Below the pieces are notes generated by a model that was not told the DNA's origin, did no database searches, and saw only the letters and a program-made list of their open reading frames with translations. A program made the position numbers and the translations under genes. DNA of 64,000 bases from IMG/VR virus record IMGVR_UViG_3300017917_000529, positions 1-64,000 of that record; one strand, 5' to 3'. This document shows, piece after piece, positions 1-8,738 of the stretch. This stretch comes from a virus. The number at the start of each line of letters is the position of its first letter. The stretch's first letter is position 1.

Positions 1-1487
1 TTCTTGGTCTTAACCTTTGGCTTCCTTCTAGCCTCTCCACCGCTTCCAGCATCAAATTCATTCTTTGGTTGAGAACCAGGGCCACTTGGACCGCTTGGTG
101 CTGAACCACTTGGTGCTGATGGTGCACTTGGTGGAACCATTGTTGCTGCCATAGTTGCTACTTGACTTGCTACAACTGCTGCAACAACTACATCTTGTGA
201 TGTTTCTCTTTCTTCTTCTGTCATATCAGCACCTAATTGACCAAGTGCTTCTACAACTTGGCCAGGGTCTGATAGTAACTCTCCTACTAATGCTGCAGGA
301 TCTGCTAATGTTTCAAATACAATTGCAACACCTGCTTCTAATATAACTCCGTCACGGTATTCAATATCTTGATTAGGATCTAATTGTTCTAATAATTCTA
401 ATACTTGTTCATCTGATAATTCTTCTAATAATTCTGCTACTGGCATAGGTTCATCTATTTCATAATTTTCTAATAATAATTTTGTAATATTATCTAATTG
501 TTCATTAGTAATTTCTTCTTCATTAACTATTAATTCATCAATAGCATTATTGATTTCTTCCTCAACTGGTATAATTTCTTCTATAGGAGTTGGTTCTTGT
601 GAAGGTTCGATTACAGGTTCTGGTTGTGGCTCTTCTGTCACTTCTGGTTCTGGTTCCTGTGTCACTACTGGTTCTGGTTCGACAGTTGGCTCAGAGGTTT
701 GAGTTGGTTGAACTGGATCAGGATCTTGAGTCTGAGTTGGACTAGGTTCAGGTGTTGGTGTAACAGTTTCTGTTGGCGTTGGAGTAGGAGTAGGGGTAGG
801 AGTTTCTGTTGGTGTTGGTGTAGGTGTTGGAGTTGCAGTCTCTGTAGGTGTTGGGGTAGGCGTTGGAGTTGCTGTAGGACTTGGTGTAGGACTTGGAGCA
901 GGTGGTTGAGTAATAACTTGAATACTTAGTGGTTGAATAGGACCATTTTGAGTATATCTAGCACCATATCTTGCGGTAGCAGGTGCATTAGAACTAACTT
1001 CATAAGTAGGAGTCCAGGTATAGTTTACTGGATTAACTTCTGCTAACATTCTAATATAAATAGGATTACCAGATGATTGTCCCCATGGTAATACTTTCCA
1101 ATCAACACATATAGATGTTGCCGTAGATCCATATCTAACATATAAATTATTATTCATACCCCACATAACTCCGTTAGCAAAAGCATGGTAGTCATAAGAT
1201 GCAATTGATATAGACGGAGTTGCTGGATATGTCCAGTAGGTAAAATCACCTTGACCAAAAGTTATTGTTCCTTTAGGGCTTACATAAATATTATTTGTAT
1301 AAACTGTATCTCCCCATTTTAGAGGGGTATTCAGGTTCATTAAAAAGGCTTGATCTCCACCGTTTACCTGATAAGTATCACAAGGTGCTGCCTCTGCTCT
1401 TGATGAGGTTGGCATACAAGAAAGTAATAGTATGCTAGATACTATAAAGACAAATATTGCCCTTCGTAAAAGTTTAAATTTAATAAT
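1..1487 (-). CDS. Secreted protein with Pro/Thr-rich stalk (partial at left edge)
   Basis: The reading frame runs off the left edge. The N-terminus reads as an export signal: Lys/Arg residues, a hydrophobic stretch ending LLLSC (possible lipobox), then SRAEA-AP (possible signal peptidase site). The signal lies upstream of the first in-frame ATG (the Met of MPTSSRAEA), so I place the start at an ATT codon at 1487, ten bases after GGGAGG (1503-1498); ATT starts are rare and this is tentative. After it comes a globular domain of about 150 residues (pattern VYTNNIYVSPKGTITFG, one later CVDW) that loosely resembles nidogen-type (NIDO) domains. Then follow a PTPTPT/ETPTP stalk, an acidic Glu-rich region and a Pro/Ser/Gly plus Lys/Arg tail. 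It could be a virion appendage or a host-surface protein. The function is not recognised. Confidence 0.7.
   Translation of the reverse strand, partial: MIKFKLLRRAIFVFIVSSILLLSCMPTSSRAEAAPCDTYQVNGGDQAFLMNLNTPLKWGDTVYTNNIYVSPKGTITFGQGDFTYWTYPATPSISIASYDYHAFANGVMWGMNNNLYVRYGSTATSICVDWKVLPWGQSSGNPIYIRMLAEVNPVNYTWTPTYEVSSNAPATARYGARYTQNGPIQPLSIQVITQPPAPSPTPSPTATPTPTPTPTETATPTPTPTPTETPTPTPTPTPTETVTPTPEPSPTQTQDPDPVQPTQTSEPTVEPEPVVTQEPEPEVTEEPQPEPVIEPSQEPTPIEEIIPVEEEINNAIDELIVNEEEITNEQLDNITKLLLENYEIDEPMPVAELLEELSDEQVLELLEQLDPNQDIEYRDGVILEAGVAIVFETLADPAALVGELLSDPGQVVEALGQLGADMTEEERETSQDVVVAAVVASQVATMAATMVPPSAPSAPSGSAPSGPSGPGSQPKNEFDAGSGGEARRKPKVKTK
775..905 (-). repeat. Pro-Thr repeat tract
   Basis: Imperfect tandem hexanucleotide-type repeats encode runs of Pro-Thr broken by Thr-Glu. 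This is typical of an extended stalk that lifts a domain away from a surface. The tract is prone to slippage, so its length may vary between isolates. Confidence 0.75.
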
Positions 1488-1519
1488 TTAATAACTACCT
1501 CCCAATGAGATATAGTATA

Positions 1520-1528
1520 ATTATAACA
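1520..1528 (-). promoter_or_regulatory. Extended -10 promoter for the secreted-protein gene
   Basis: The minus strand reads TGT-TATAAT here, followed by a leader of about 25 bases that contains the GGGAGG ribosome-binding site. No convincing -35 is visible. The element lies just downstream of the terminase stop codon. Confidence 0.6.
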
Positions 1529-1534
1529 TTTTTT

Positions 1535-3316
1535 TCAAATTAATTTAAATTGTTGAAGATACTCTATTGCTTCTTGTGGTGGTTCTGGTCTAATTACATT
1601 GTTATTGTTATTTACAAAAACTTCTTTTGGTCTATCTGCAAATGTATGAATATCAACCTCTAAGTTAATATCTCGTGGTGTATTAGAAATTGCACCAAAT
1701 ATTGCTCCACATACAGCGTCTGCCAAGTCTTTTGATTTTTTACGTGGATGATCTACCCTATCGTTCTTCATAATTTTTAACTCTGTTAATTCTTCAAATA
1801 ATAAGTCTACTGAAGGCATTACTAATCTTTCTTCGTAGATGAGCATAGCCATATCTTCATAGTGTTTTTTAGCAACTGATACTGTGTCAGTTTTCATACC
1901 AACTGCTTTTAATTCATTTTGAATATCAAATGATTGCCATCTATCAAATGTAATCAAACCTATATTAAATCCATTTCTTCTAAGGTTTTGAATCCATTGT
2001 TTTACCTCTGATAAGTTTACTGGTCCTTCTTTTTTAGGTTCCCACCAAACCACTGCATCTACAATAACTATTGGTGATACCTGTTCGTAATCTTTTATTA
2101 TTTGAACATTAACCCATTTTTCTACGTGAGCAATTGCAACTGCACATTTATCGTGTTTTTGTGCTAAGTCAGCATGAACATAATATGTTTTATTTGGATC
2201 TGGTTTAAATGCTTCATCAAATCTTTTAAAATTATCTATAGGGTTTCTACCAGTCATACATGCCTTAACTTTATCTACCTGCTTAAAAAACGCATCAGAG
2301 GCATATGTGGGAACGCAAGCAAAACGCATCATAGCATCTCCAAGGTCAGTATAAAATGCAAGTTTAAAATCATCTACAGTTCTAGTAGGATTCACTACCC
2401 AAGTTGGTCTTTTTAATGCAAACACACCAGGATATTTATAAGAAATAATTTCATCTTCTTCCCAAGTAATCTCAAAAGTATTTCCCATTTCCTCTTCTGG
2501 TAATGCTGGATTTAAAATAAATTTATGATGTTTATCAATAACATTTTTTTCTAATATAACATCTTCATATCTTTGTGATATAAAATCTCCAACATATCTT
2601 GGAAATGAAAGCAGTACAACTTTACCCAAATCTGGAAATCTAGAATCTACTGATCCACGAAATGCCTTATATATGTTTTCAGCAGTTTTTCCTTGTTCAT
2701 TTCCAGTTCCAACCTCACTTGCAAAACCAGAAATTTCATCAAGTACTGCTAATAATAAATTTAAGCCTTCGTGTGATTCTCTTTCAGAGTGTCCAGAATA
2801 AACTGTAATTGATTTATTAAATTCTATACTATCTACTTTAGCGTAATACTTTCCTATAAACCATGGAGATTTTTCAATTTTTGTTTTAAAACCTTTAAAG
2901 AAAACATTTTTTGCTTGTTGTGCGTTAATTGCAACGTTAATCAAGTCAATAGCATCTCCTGATGGCTTACCAAAATATCTGGCTGGATCTTTTAAACAAA
3001 GTAGTTTGTAAACTATATAACAACATGCAACTGTAGATGTAAAATCTTTACCACTACCTTTACCTAATTGTAGAATGATTTCATTTTTTGTATATTTATT
3101 ATAATACTGTACTCCTTCTTTTTCACCAAGTAAATTAATCAAATCTTCTTTTTTATAGATTTGACTCATTGCTTCTACAATGTCATACTGTATTTTAGAT
3201 AAACTTGGTTGACCAAGATACTGCTCACTTTCAACAAATGTTTTTGCATCTACTGGGGTTTCTTCAAAAGGATTATCTTGTAATGCTTCTAAAAAATCAT
3301 CAAATGTCGTGGACAA
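1535..3316 (-). CDS. terL: Terminase large subunit
   Basis: This is the ATPase-nuclease that pumps DNA into the prohead and cuts the concatemer. The 593 residues are a normal length. A Walker A-like LGKGSGKD lies near residue 83 and a Walker B-like LLLAVLDEIS near 190. The C-terminal RNase H-like nuclease shows acidic positions in VHADLAQKHD (about 380), ITFDRW, and KDLADAV near the end. The start is a TTG that overlaps the end of the small subunit by 17 bases, with no strong ribosome-binding site, so translational coupling is likely. It sits about 39 kb from portal on this map, at the end of the replication block. Confidence 0.93.
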   Translation of the reverse strand: MSTTFDDFLEALQDNPFEETPVDAKTFVESEQYLGQPSLSKIQYDIVEAMSQIYKKEDLINLLGEKEGVQYYNKYTKNEIILQLGKGSGKDFTSTVACCYIVYKLLCLKDPARYFGKPSGDAIDLINVAINAQQAKNVFFKGFKTKIEKSPWFIGKYYAKVDSIEFNKSITVYSGHSERESHEGLNLLLAVLDEISGFASEVGTGNEQGKTAENIYKAFRGSVDSRFPDLGKVVLLSFPRYVGDFISQRYEDVILEKNVIDKHHKFILNPALPEEEMGNTFEITWEEDEIISYKYPGVFALKRPTWVVNPTRTVDDFKLAFYTDLGDAMMRFACVPTYASDAFFKQVDKVKACMTGRNPIDNFKRFDEAFKPDPNKTYYVHADLAQKHDKCAVAIAHVEKWVNVQIIKDYEQVSPIVIVDAVVWWEPKKEGPVNLSEVKQWIQNLRRNGFNIGLITFDRWQSFDIQNELKAVGMKTDTVSVAKKHYEDMAMLIYEERLVMPSVDLLFEELTELKIMKNDRVDHPRKKSKDLADAVCGAIFGAISNTPRDINLEVDIHTFADRPKEVFVNNNNNVIRPEPPQEAIEYLQQFKLI

Positions 3317-3833
3317 CTGTAATCACTTCATTTTCTTTTGCAATTGCAGAAAGCCTTCTCATAATTTCATCACGTACCTGTGGATATTCTGAAGCAATGT
3401 CTTTTAATATTCCCATCAAAACTTCTTGTTTTTTTTCTATTTGTACCATTTCTTCTGCTAATTCTTTATTTTCTAATAAACCCGCTTTTTGTAACATATC
3501 AATACGTCTTGATTCTATGTCTAATACTAACTTTATACCCTGACTTTTAGCATTAAGATTAGCGGTAGTTGTTGCATCCTCAATAACCTCATATGCCTTT
3601 GTTATTAACTTACTATAATGAGTATCTGCTGCAGCCAAAGCCTCTTTTGCTCTAGCACGAATAGCATCATTTGCTGATGCCATAACTTTCCATTCATTAA
3701 TTAAACTAACAACTTGTTGTCTAGGAATTGCAAGTTCTTTAGATATTCTTGTTGGATCATTACCTTTTAAATATTCCTCAACAACCTGATTAACTTGATC
3801 AAGATGTTTAACAAGATCTTGTTCAGTTGACAC
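3300..3833 (-). CDS. terS: Terminase small subunit
   Basis: This 177-residue protein lies directly upstream of the large terminase and overlaps it. An N-terminal helix-turn-helix (RISKELAIPRQQVVSLINEW, about residues 28-47) would recognise the packaging site. A long charged helical region follows (AAADTHYSKLITKAYEVIED and on), consistent with the oligomerisation core. The start is GTG, preceded by AAGGAAAA. The identity rests mainly on position, size and domain order. Confidence 0.8.
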   Translation of the reverse strand: MSTEQDLVKHLDQVNQVVEEYLKGNDPTRISKELAIPRQQVVSLINEWKVMASANDAIRARAKEALAAADTHYSKLITKAYEVIEDATTTANLNAKSQGIKLVLDIESRRIDMLQKAGLLENKELAEEMVQIEKKQEVLMGILKDIASEYPQVRDEIMRRLSAIAKENEVITVVHDI

Positions 3834-4881
3834 TATGTTTTTCCTTATATATCTTATAAATCATTTCAGCCCAGACATAATGAAATGCAGTTCCATAATG
3901 TCTTCCATCTCTAGCAATCATCGTATATTTATCATCTTTATGATTTTCTGTATATAAATATACTTTTTCTTCAATTTCTTTTATTTGTTCCTTATCGGTA
4001 GTAACAAAATAGTTATCTAAGTTACATAATCTTAAGAATGCATCAGTTCCTCTAACATAGGAAAATATATACAATTCTATATTATGTGATTTACAATATA
4101 CTTCTAAAAACATTAAATATTGATACATATATATATACATTGTGTGGACGAATACAGACAAAGTAGTATCTTGTTTTACTACTGAGTGCCTATAGTTATC
4201 GTTAATAGCATAAAATGTTTGACTTGGTCCCATAGGTTTATCAAACTCATCTGTGCTATCTGAATTTAATGCATAGAACCTGTTTAAATCTGGTAAATCT
4301 AAGAATATAATATCTGGATTACCATACTTATCAATATATTTAAATGTGCTTGCAACAACTTCAAATATACTTTTTCCTGGAGTTCCTATATTATAATATC
4401 CAGAAACTTTTTCTTCTTTTGATATTAAGTCAAGTAATAAATAAGACCACGTTTCTTTTGTGTATAAACCTTGACCATATGTTACTGAGCATCCGTTAAA
4501 CAAAATGTGTTTGCCGTCATGATCTTTTTTAAACTCATTAGACCTGAAACCTTGTTTATTTGGAACAAAATCATCTTCTGGAAAATCTACCCACATCTGA
4601 CTCTCATCTAGTTTTTTAGAATCTTTATATAAACCTTCAATTAAATTATTCCATCCAGTTAACTGTCTAGAAAATGGAAGTTCTACCTTTTCATTTTGCA
4701 GTAACGTTTTATAACTTTGTTTAGCAGTTTTAGTAAATTCACTATTTAGAGTTTCATATAAATTAACACCATCTTGTTTATTTAATGGTTGATAGTTTCT
4801 ACTATTTTCTGTATAGTTAAAAACATTATCATACACATCATCTTCTGTTCTTATTGTTTTTGGATCAAACTGATCATTCAT
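3823..4881 (-). CDS. SGNH/GDSL-family hydrolase-like protein
   Basis: The 352-residue protein carries recognisable SGNH blocks. These are FNGCSVTYGQGL (block I, nucleophile Ser), NIGTPGKS (block II Gly-type), PDIIFLDLPDLNR (block III position) and ARDGRHYGT (candidate Asp/His of block V). Such enzymes remove acyl or acetyl groups from carbohydrates or lipids. A phage could use one to trim host surface polysaccharide or a modified virion glycan. It overlaps its upstream neighbour by 8 bases and terS by 11, so the genes are one operon. It has no signal peptide. The substrate cannot be predicted. Confidence 0.65.
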   Translation of the reverse strand: MNDQFDPKTIRTEDDVYDNVFNYTENSRNYQPLNKQDGVNLYETLNSEFTKTAKQSYKTLLQNEKVELPFSRQLTGWNNLIEGLYKDSKKLDESQMWVDFPEDDFVPNKQGFRSNEFKKDHDGKHILFNGCSVTYGQGLYTKETWSYLLLDLISKEEKVSGYYNIGTPGKSIFEVVASTFKYIDKYGNPDIIFLDLPDLNRFYALNSDSTDEFDKPMGPSQTFYAINDNYRHSVVKQDTTLSVFVHTMYIYMYQYLMFLEVYCKSHNIELYIFSYVRGTDAFLRLCNLDNYFVTTDKEQIKEIEEKVYLYTENHKDDKYTMIARDGRHYGTAFHYVWAEMIYKIYKEKHSVN

Positions 4882-5158
4882 TTTCTGAATCTCCTTTGTT
4901 ATATATTTTTGAAACTTTCAATAATACCAAATATCCAATTAAATCATCTAAATCATTATCTCCATAATATTCGGATCCTCTTGATATTCTAGACAATTTA
5001 TCATCAATTCTAATTTTAATTTGTTCATCTGGATCTGCTTTAGAAAATATTCTTATTGGATCAATTGCAGAATCTCCATATGATTTATTTTTTTCAATAA
5101 GCATGTTTTTTATGTTGTCGCAAATATTAGCAATTATGTATTGGGTTGTGTTACTCAT
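4874..5158 (-). CDS. DUF1599 / nucleotide-modification-associated-like protein
   Basis: A small 94-residue protein with the pattern NKSYGDSAIDPIRIF, then KIRIDDKLSRI, then DNDLDDLIGYLVLL. This spacing of a KSYG motif, a DK..R helix and an acidic D..DL.GY helix resembles DUF1599 (named for its association with nucleotide modification). That family is related in style to all-alpha NTP pyrophosphohydrolases. It could police a dNTP pool or take part in base modification. The function is inferred from the family pattern only. It overlaps the SGNH gene by 8 bases. Confidence 0.55.
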   Translation of the reverse strand: MSNTTQYIIANICDNIKNMLIEKNKSYGDSAIDPIRIFSKADPDEQIKIRIDDKLSRISRGSEYYGDNDLDDLIGYLVLLKVSKIYNKGDSENE

Positions 5159-5313
5159 CTTTTTGATTTCCTTAATTCAAATTTAGCCAGGTATACATAT
5201 ATTGTTTCAACACTACATCCACACTCTTTGGCTATTTCTTCTGGTGACTTTCTATCCATAAGATATCTCTTACGCATAAAAACTTCACTAGTATACATTT
5301 TACCAGATGACAT
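5155..5313 (-). CDS. Small helix-turn-helix protein
   Basis: A 52-residue gene filling the space between the RuvC-like and DUF1599-like genes. The ATG at 5313 overlaps the RuvC stop by one base, and its TGA overlaps the next ATG (ATGA junction). The sequence SPEEIAKECGCSVETIYVYL is a canonical helix-turn-helix, like the specificity helix pair of resolvase or sigma-region-4 proteins. A basic tail follows (LRKSKR). Possible roles are a small transcriptional regulator or a DNA-binding accessory factor. Confidence 0.75.
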   Translation of the reverse strand: MSSGKMYTSEVFMRKRYLMDRKSPEEIAKECGCSVETIYVYLAKFELRKSKR

Positions 5314-5900
5314 CAAACATTAACTCCAGTTATCTTATTCCAATTGTTTACAGCCCAATGTCCTATAGCACAGGCATCTGCAACATCGTTGTCAGATATA
5401 TTTTTATCATACATGGTATTAATAAACCTTATAGTTCTTTCTTTTCTTAAATTTCTTTCATATGTTTTATACCAAGACTCACTTTTTCCAGGATTAGAAT
5501 TAACTATTGATAATCTTTCTTCTTTACTTATCTTCTTGTTTCCTATATAATTTTGCCATGTTATAGGTGATACAGATCCAACTGTAGGTACCCCGCAAGA
5601 ATATAGTGCTCCTATAATTGCTCCCTGAACCAAAGCCAAATCAGCAGCAGTTTTGGGACTATTCATAAACACAGTATGTTCTATAACCATAGCATCTATT
5701 TCATATAATTCAAATAGTGCCATGGTTTTAACACAGGCATCTCCAACCTTTTTATAATTTGTATCTCCACTAAAATTTATTTTTCCATAAAATGATAACT
5801 CTTTGTTTGAGAATACTGAAAATGCAAGACTATTTGTACTAGCATCAATACAACATAAGTTTTTTGGTATAGATTCAATACCCCACTTATTCTTTGTCAT
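5313..5900 (-). CDS. RuvC-like Holliday junction resolvase
   Basis: An RNase H-fold nuclease of about 195 residues. The catalytic acidic residues are visible as CCIDAST (first Asp), AMVIEHT (Glu) and NDVADACAIG (the C-terminal Asp pair). It would resolve junctions left by recombination-dependent replication before packaging. A TTG at 5906 is also in frame, but I prefer the ATG at 5900. The neighbours are DNA-metabolism and packaging genes. Confidence 0.82.
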   Translation of the reverse strand: MTKNKWGIESIPKNLCCIDASTNSLAFSVFSNKELSFYGKINFSGDTNYKKVGDACVKTMALFELYEIDAMVIEHTVFMNSPKTAADLALVQGAIIGALYSCGVPTVGSVSPITWQNYIGNKKISKEERLSIVNSNPGKSESWYKTYERNLRKERTIRFINTMYDKNISDNDVADACAIGHWAVNNWNKITGVNV

Positions 5901-6171
5901 TAGCAATTATCCTAATTTTTTTTAATGCTTTTACTACTTCTACAGGGTTAATCAAACAAAATGTGCAAATTGGTTCATCATTATATATCGATAAATCATT
6001 ACCACAATTTTTACATTTTCTATTTTTACCAATTCTTTTTTGTCTTCTTGAAATTAAATATCTTTCAGCAATTTTTTCTTTTGTTGCTGAATCTCTACAT
6101 TCCTCAGAACAATATATCTGATATGTTACTTTTGGTTTAAATGTTTGTTCACACCATTTACAGTTCTTCAC
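5887..6171 (-). CDS. Small double zinc-finger protein
   Basis: A 94-residue protein with two Cys clusters. The first is CKWC followed by CSEEC (residues about 4-25). The second is CKNC followed by CTFC (about 53-72). A basic linker joins them. The first half resembles the zinc-binding fold of HNH-associated or MYM-type fingers but has no HNH catalytic motif. The GTG start at 6171 overlaps the end of the Cas4-like gene. A nucleic-acid-binding role is likely. Confidence 0.65.
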   Translation of the reverse strand: MKNCKWCEQTFKPKVTYQIYCSEECRDSATKEKIAERYLISRRQKRIGKNRKCKNCGNDLSIYNDEPICTFCLINPVEVVKALKKIRIIANDKE

Positions 6172-6997
6172 CTAATTGCTCCAGAGAATCTATTTTGATG
6201 GTTCCCGCATCTGCTTCAGAGCATGCCTTTTGAATTGGACATTTAGCACATACCTTAGAATTAGATCTATAATTTTTCTTTGGCAATGTCTGATCTTTCC
6301 ATGCTTGACGCACAGTTCTCATCCATTCAAATGCATTGTCTACCCACTTGCGATAACTATCATTCAATGAGATGGGGAGTGTAAGTAATTCATGATTGTT
6401 TTTATTTTCATAAATAATAACACCCTTATCTTTTTTAAACACTTTCATATAAATAAGAACTTGTTTTAAATGATCTATTTTTGGTTTTCTGTGTATTTTT
6501 CTATATTCAAAACCTTCGCTTGGAACAGTTTTAATTTCACCAACCATATCAGTTCCATTAAAATGTATCATAGCATCTGCATAACCATTGATTGGTGGAT
6601 CTTCGGATTTAACTGAAAGTTCTAATGCTGGATGTATCTGTTTGTTGTATTTTCTTGGCTCTGGATCAAATTCTAAATCTTCTGCAAGAACTCCAGAATG
6701 CATCATAGCATCTTGTATTCTTCCATGACTTAAATTACCACCAGTTCTATTTGCTACGCCATAAGCATCTGCATTGTCTACCCATACCGTTCCATCAAAA
6801 GCCAAATACCAAAATCTTGGACATTCTCCATGATTCCATACTATAGTAGATGGAGAAAAACTATATTTTTTATTAAATTTTGGTTTTAAATTTTTTGTAT
6901 ATCCAGTTTCAATTGCCTCTATTAAACCATTTGTATGGTCTGACTCCAAAGTTTTTACATCTTTTTTTATCATAACCTGTTGTAGTAAATTTTTCAT
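6158..6997 (-). CDS. Cas4-like PD-(D/E)XK nuclease with Fe-S cysteines
   Basis: A 279-residue RecB-type nuclease. The core is GYADAMI (Asp), VGEIKT (the E-x-K) and a downstream QVLIYM helix (the conserved Gln). One cysteine near the N-terminus (GECPRFWY) and three near the C-terminus (CAKCPIQKAC) reproduce the four-Cys arrangement of the 4Fe-4S cluster in Cas4 and AddB. It probably acts as an exonuclease that makes single-stranded tails for the RecA-like recombinase encoded about 4 kb upstream. There is no CRISPR array or cas gene nearby, so a phage recombination role is the simpler reading. Confidence 0.8.
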   Translation of the reverse strand: MKNLLQQVMIKKDVKTLESDHTNGLIEAIETGYTKNLKPKFNKKYSFSPSTIVWNHGECPRFWYLAFDGTVWVDNADAYGVANRTGGNLSHGRIQDAMMHSGVLAEDLEFDPEPRKYNKQIHPALELSVKSEDPPINGYADAMIHFNGTDMVGEIKTVPSEGFEYRKIHRKPKIDHLKQVLIYMKVFKKDKGVIIYENKNNHELLTLPISLNDSYRKWVDNAFEWMRTVRQAWKDQTLPKKNYRSNSKVCAKCPIQKACSEADAGTIKIDSLEQLGEEL

Positions 6998-7014
6998 TGT
7001 TATCCTTTTAGTAT

Positions 7015-7023
7015 AGTATAGCA
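7015..7023 (-). promoter_or_regulatory. Extended -10 promoter for the nuclease/resolvase/terminase operon
   Basis: The minus strand reads TGC-TATACT, followed by a 17-base leader with AAGGAT before the Cas4-like ATG. It is the likely entry point for the gene string from the nuclease down to terminase. Confidence 0.6.
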
Positions 7024-7025
7024 GA

Positions 7026-7352
7026 CTATCTTGTTATATACTTTAATGCTGAAACTAAATCGTTAATTGATTCTGCTGCAGTATAATAAATATTTTTTTT
7101 AGATCTATCATTTTTATCAACATTTGCCATCCATGTTGCTTTAAATGCCATTTTAGCAGCAATTGCTTGAAGTCTAACTATTTCTATTGTTGCAACATTA
7201 ATAGGAATATCTGGCTTTACTATTACCTTTGCAATAAAAGTTAGGGCAGTTGTGAGTTCTTCATCATTCATATACTCAGCAATTTCTACAAGACCATTAA
7301 CTTGTTCTAATGTAGTTTTATTATTTTCAGTTTGTAACACCAAAGCCTCCAT
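7026..7352 (-). CDS. Conserved-looking small helical protein
   Basis: A 108-residue, mostly helical protein. Hydrophobic helices alternate with charged turns (LTTALTFIAKVIVKP, RLQAIAAKMAFKATWMANV). It has no catalytic motif. It overlaps the end of the last 2OG oxygenase gene by 26 bases and ends at the promoter of the Cas4-like operon, so it closes the oxygenase operon. I do not recognise the family. Confidence 0.6.
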   Translation of the reverse strand: MEALVLQTENNKTTLEQVNGLVEIAEYMNDEELTTALTFIAKVIVKPDIPINVATIEIVRLQAIAAKMAFKATWMANVDKNDRSKKNIYYTAAESINDLVSALKYITR

Positions 7353-8103
7353 TATCTTCTGGTTCTATTCCTAAAAGCAAGCCCTCTTCGTGATATTGTT
7401 CCCAACTTTTTTGAAATCTTGGATGTTGATTTAATTCATCAATATATTTTTTTCTTACTTCTGGATGGTGTTCATTGTCTAAAGGATTTTCATCTCCTGT
7501 AAATCTATAATTATCTGGAGGACAATAATCAAAACTAACTATCTCAACATATTCTCCAGGCTTCCAGTGTCTTTTTGGTCTCCAATGTACTTGATTAACA
7601 GCACTAAACAACATCGCATCACCATTTTTAAGATCATAATGCTCTCCATCAATAACTAGTTGCCAATCATCAACATTCCCACCAATTTGATAATTAAATG
7701 TAACTAAGTTTTCGTCAGCATCAATATGCGGAGGTAATGATGGTGCATACTTTCCATCTCCGAACTGCATATCGTATTTAATATAATTATAGTGGCAAAG
7801 TTTGATTTCATCTTTATAGACTGGCTTTGCATGTAAATCCATGACCAACTCTATTTCTTTTGGACATTCAAATTCGATTAACTCCCTAGACATAACGGTA
7901 ATTTTTTTAGGATAGAATCTATTCATTGCTGAAATTATTTCAAAATCTGACTCAATTATGTCATCAACTACAATTTCTCTATTTGCCTCAATCACATCTC
8001 TTAATATTTTTATCTGATTTTCATTAAAAGGTTTTTCGATATAAACTGGAAGTTTAGTATTGTATTTATCAAAACTTGTTAAAAAGTTATGTATTTTACT
8101 CAT
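7327..8103 (-). CDS. 2OG-Fe(II) oxygenase, array member 5
   Basis: Predicted non-haem iron dioxygenase of 258 residues. The iron ligands are PPHIDAD (HxD, about residue 125) and NQVHWRP (distal His, about 172). An Arg two residues after the His may bind the 2-oxoglutarate carboxylate. I choose the ATG at 8103 because it forms a TAATG overlap with the previous stop, which discards an upstream extension in the track reading. It is the most divergent in length, with an extra C-terminal segment. The substrate could be a protein side chain, a nucleotide base or a small molecule. Confidence 0.8.
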   Translation of the reverse strand: MSKIHNFLTSFDKYNTKLPVYIEKPFNENQIKILRDVIEANREIVVDDIIESDFEIISAMNRFYPKKITVMSRELIEFECPKEIELVMDLHAKPVYKDEIKLCHYNYIKYDMQFGDGKYAPSLPPHIDADENLVTFNYQIGGNVDDWQLVIDGEHYDLKNGDAMLFSAVNQVHWRPKRHWKPGEYVEIVSFDYCPPDNYRFTGDENPLDNEHHPEVRKKYIDELNQHPRFQKSWEQYHEEGLLLGIEPEDNGGFGVTN

Positions 8104-8738
8104 TAGTATGAACCTTCTGTTGGATTTGAACTTATTCCTGGTGTTTGATCCCACACACTGTACTGATAGTCTCTTCTATCTAAAATTTCCTTATCCTCTT
8201 GTTCTGTTCTATAGTTATTAACTTTAGGAACAAAGTGTAGAAACAGTGCTTCTAAAAATTCTCCGTCTTTAAATTCTTTTTTTGGTCTCCAATGAACTTG
8301 GTGAGTTCCAGAAAAAGTTAACGCTTGGTTGTCTTTTAAAATAAAACTTTCTTGAGATTTCCAATTATCCACAATTATTTCCCAACTAACATTTGATCTT
8401 AATTGTACATCTACTGTAAATCTTTTACCTTCAAAAGCATTATCTATATGTGGAAATAGTAGTGGATTAAACCATAGTTTTCTACAATCAGATATCGTTT
8501 TTTGATATCTAGAAAAATTATATTCTTTAAGAACTAAACCTTCTCCAACAATCTCTTCAGCAACCTTAGTGACACTATCTATGATATCTGATGGAAGTAT
8601 GATATGTGAACTCACATAACTTAAATATTGTTGAAAAGATGTACGTGGAGCATTTTGTACTATCTCATATATTCTATTTATTTGTTCTTCTGTAAAAAAA
8701 TTTTCTATAATAATGTTTGGAACATTTTTATAACTCAT
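8103..8738 (-). CDS. 2OG-Fe(II) oxygenase, array member 4
   Basis: A 211-residue paralogue of its neighbours. LFPHIDNAF gives HxD (about residue 95) and THQVHWRPK the distal HxR (about 149). The strand between them carries the shared pattern VSWEIIVD. It is coupled to both neighbours by TAATG overlaps. It has no signal peptide, so it acts in the host cytoplasm. It has diverged from the other members over most of its length, so this is an old duplication and not recent copying. Confidence 0.82.
   Translation of the reverse strand: MSYKNVPNIIIENFFTEEQINRIYEIVQNAPRTSFQQYLSYVSSHIILPSDIIDSVTKVAEEIVGEGLVLKEYNFSRYQKTISDCRKLWFNPLLFPHIDNAFEGKRFTVDVQLRSNVSWEIIVDNWKSQESFILKDNQALTFSGTHQVHWRPKKEFKDGEFLEALFLHFVPKVNNYRTEQEDKEILDRRDYQYSVWDQTPGISSNPTEGSY

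Noticed and set aside
624-929. Trp/Arg/Cys-rich plus-strand frame of 101 residues
   Set aside because: It is the reverse shadow of the Pro-Thr stalk of the secreted protein. The composition is an artefact of CCN/ACN codons read backwards.
6158-6997. Cas4-like gene as part of a CRISPR system
   Set aside because: No cas1, cas2, effector or array is present, and the neighbours are phage recombination and packaging genes.
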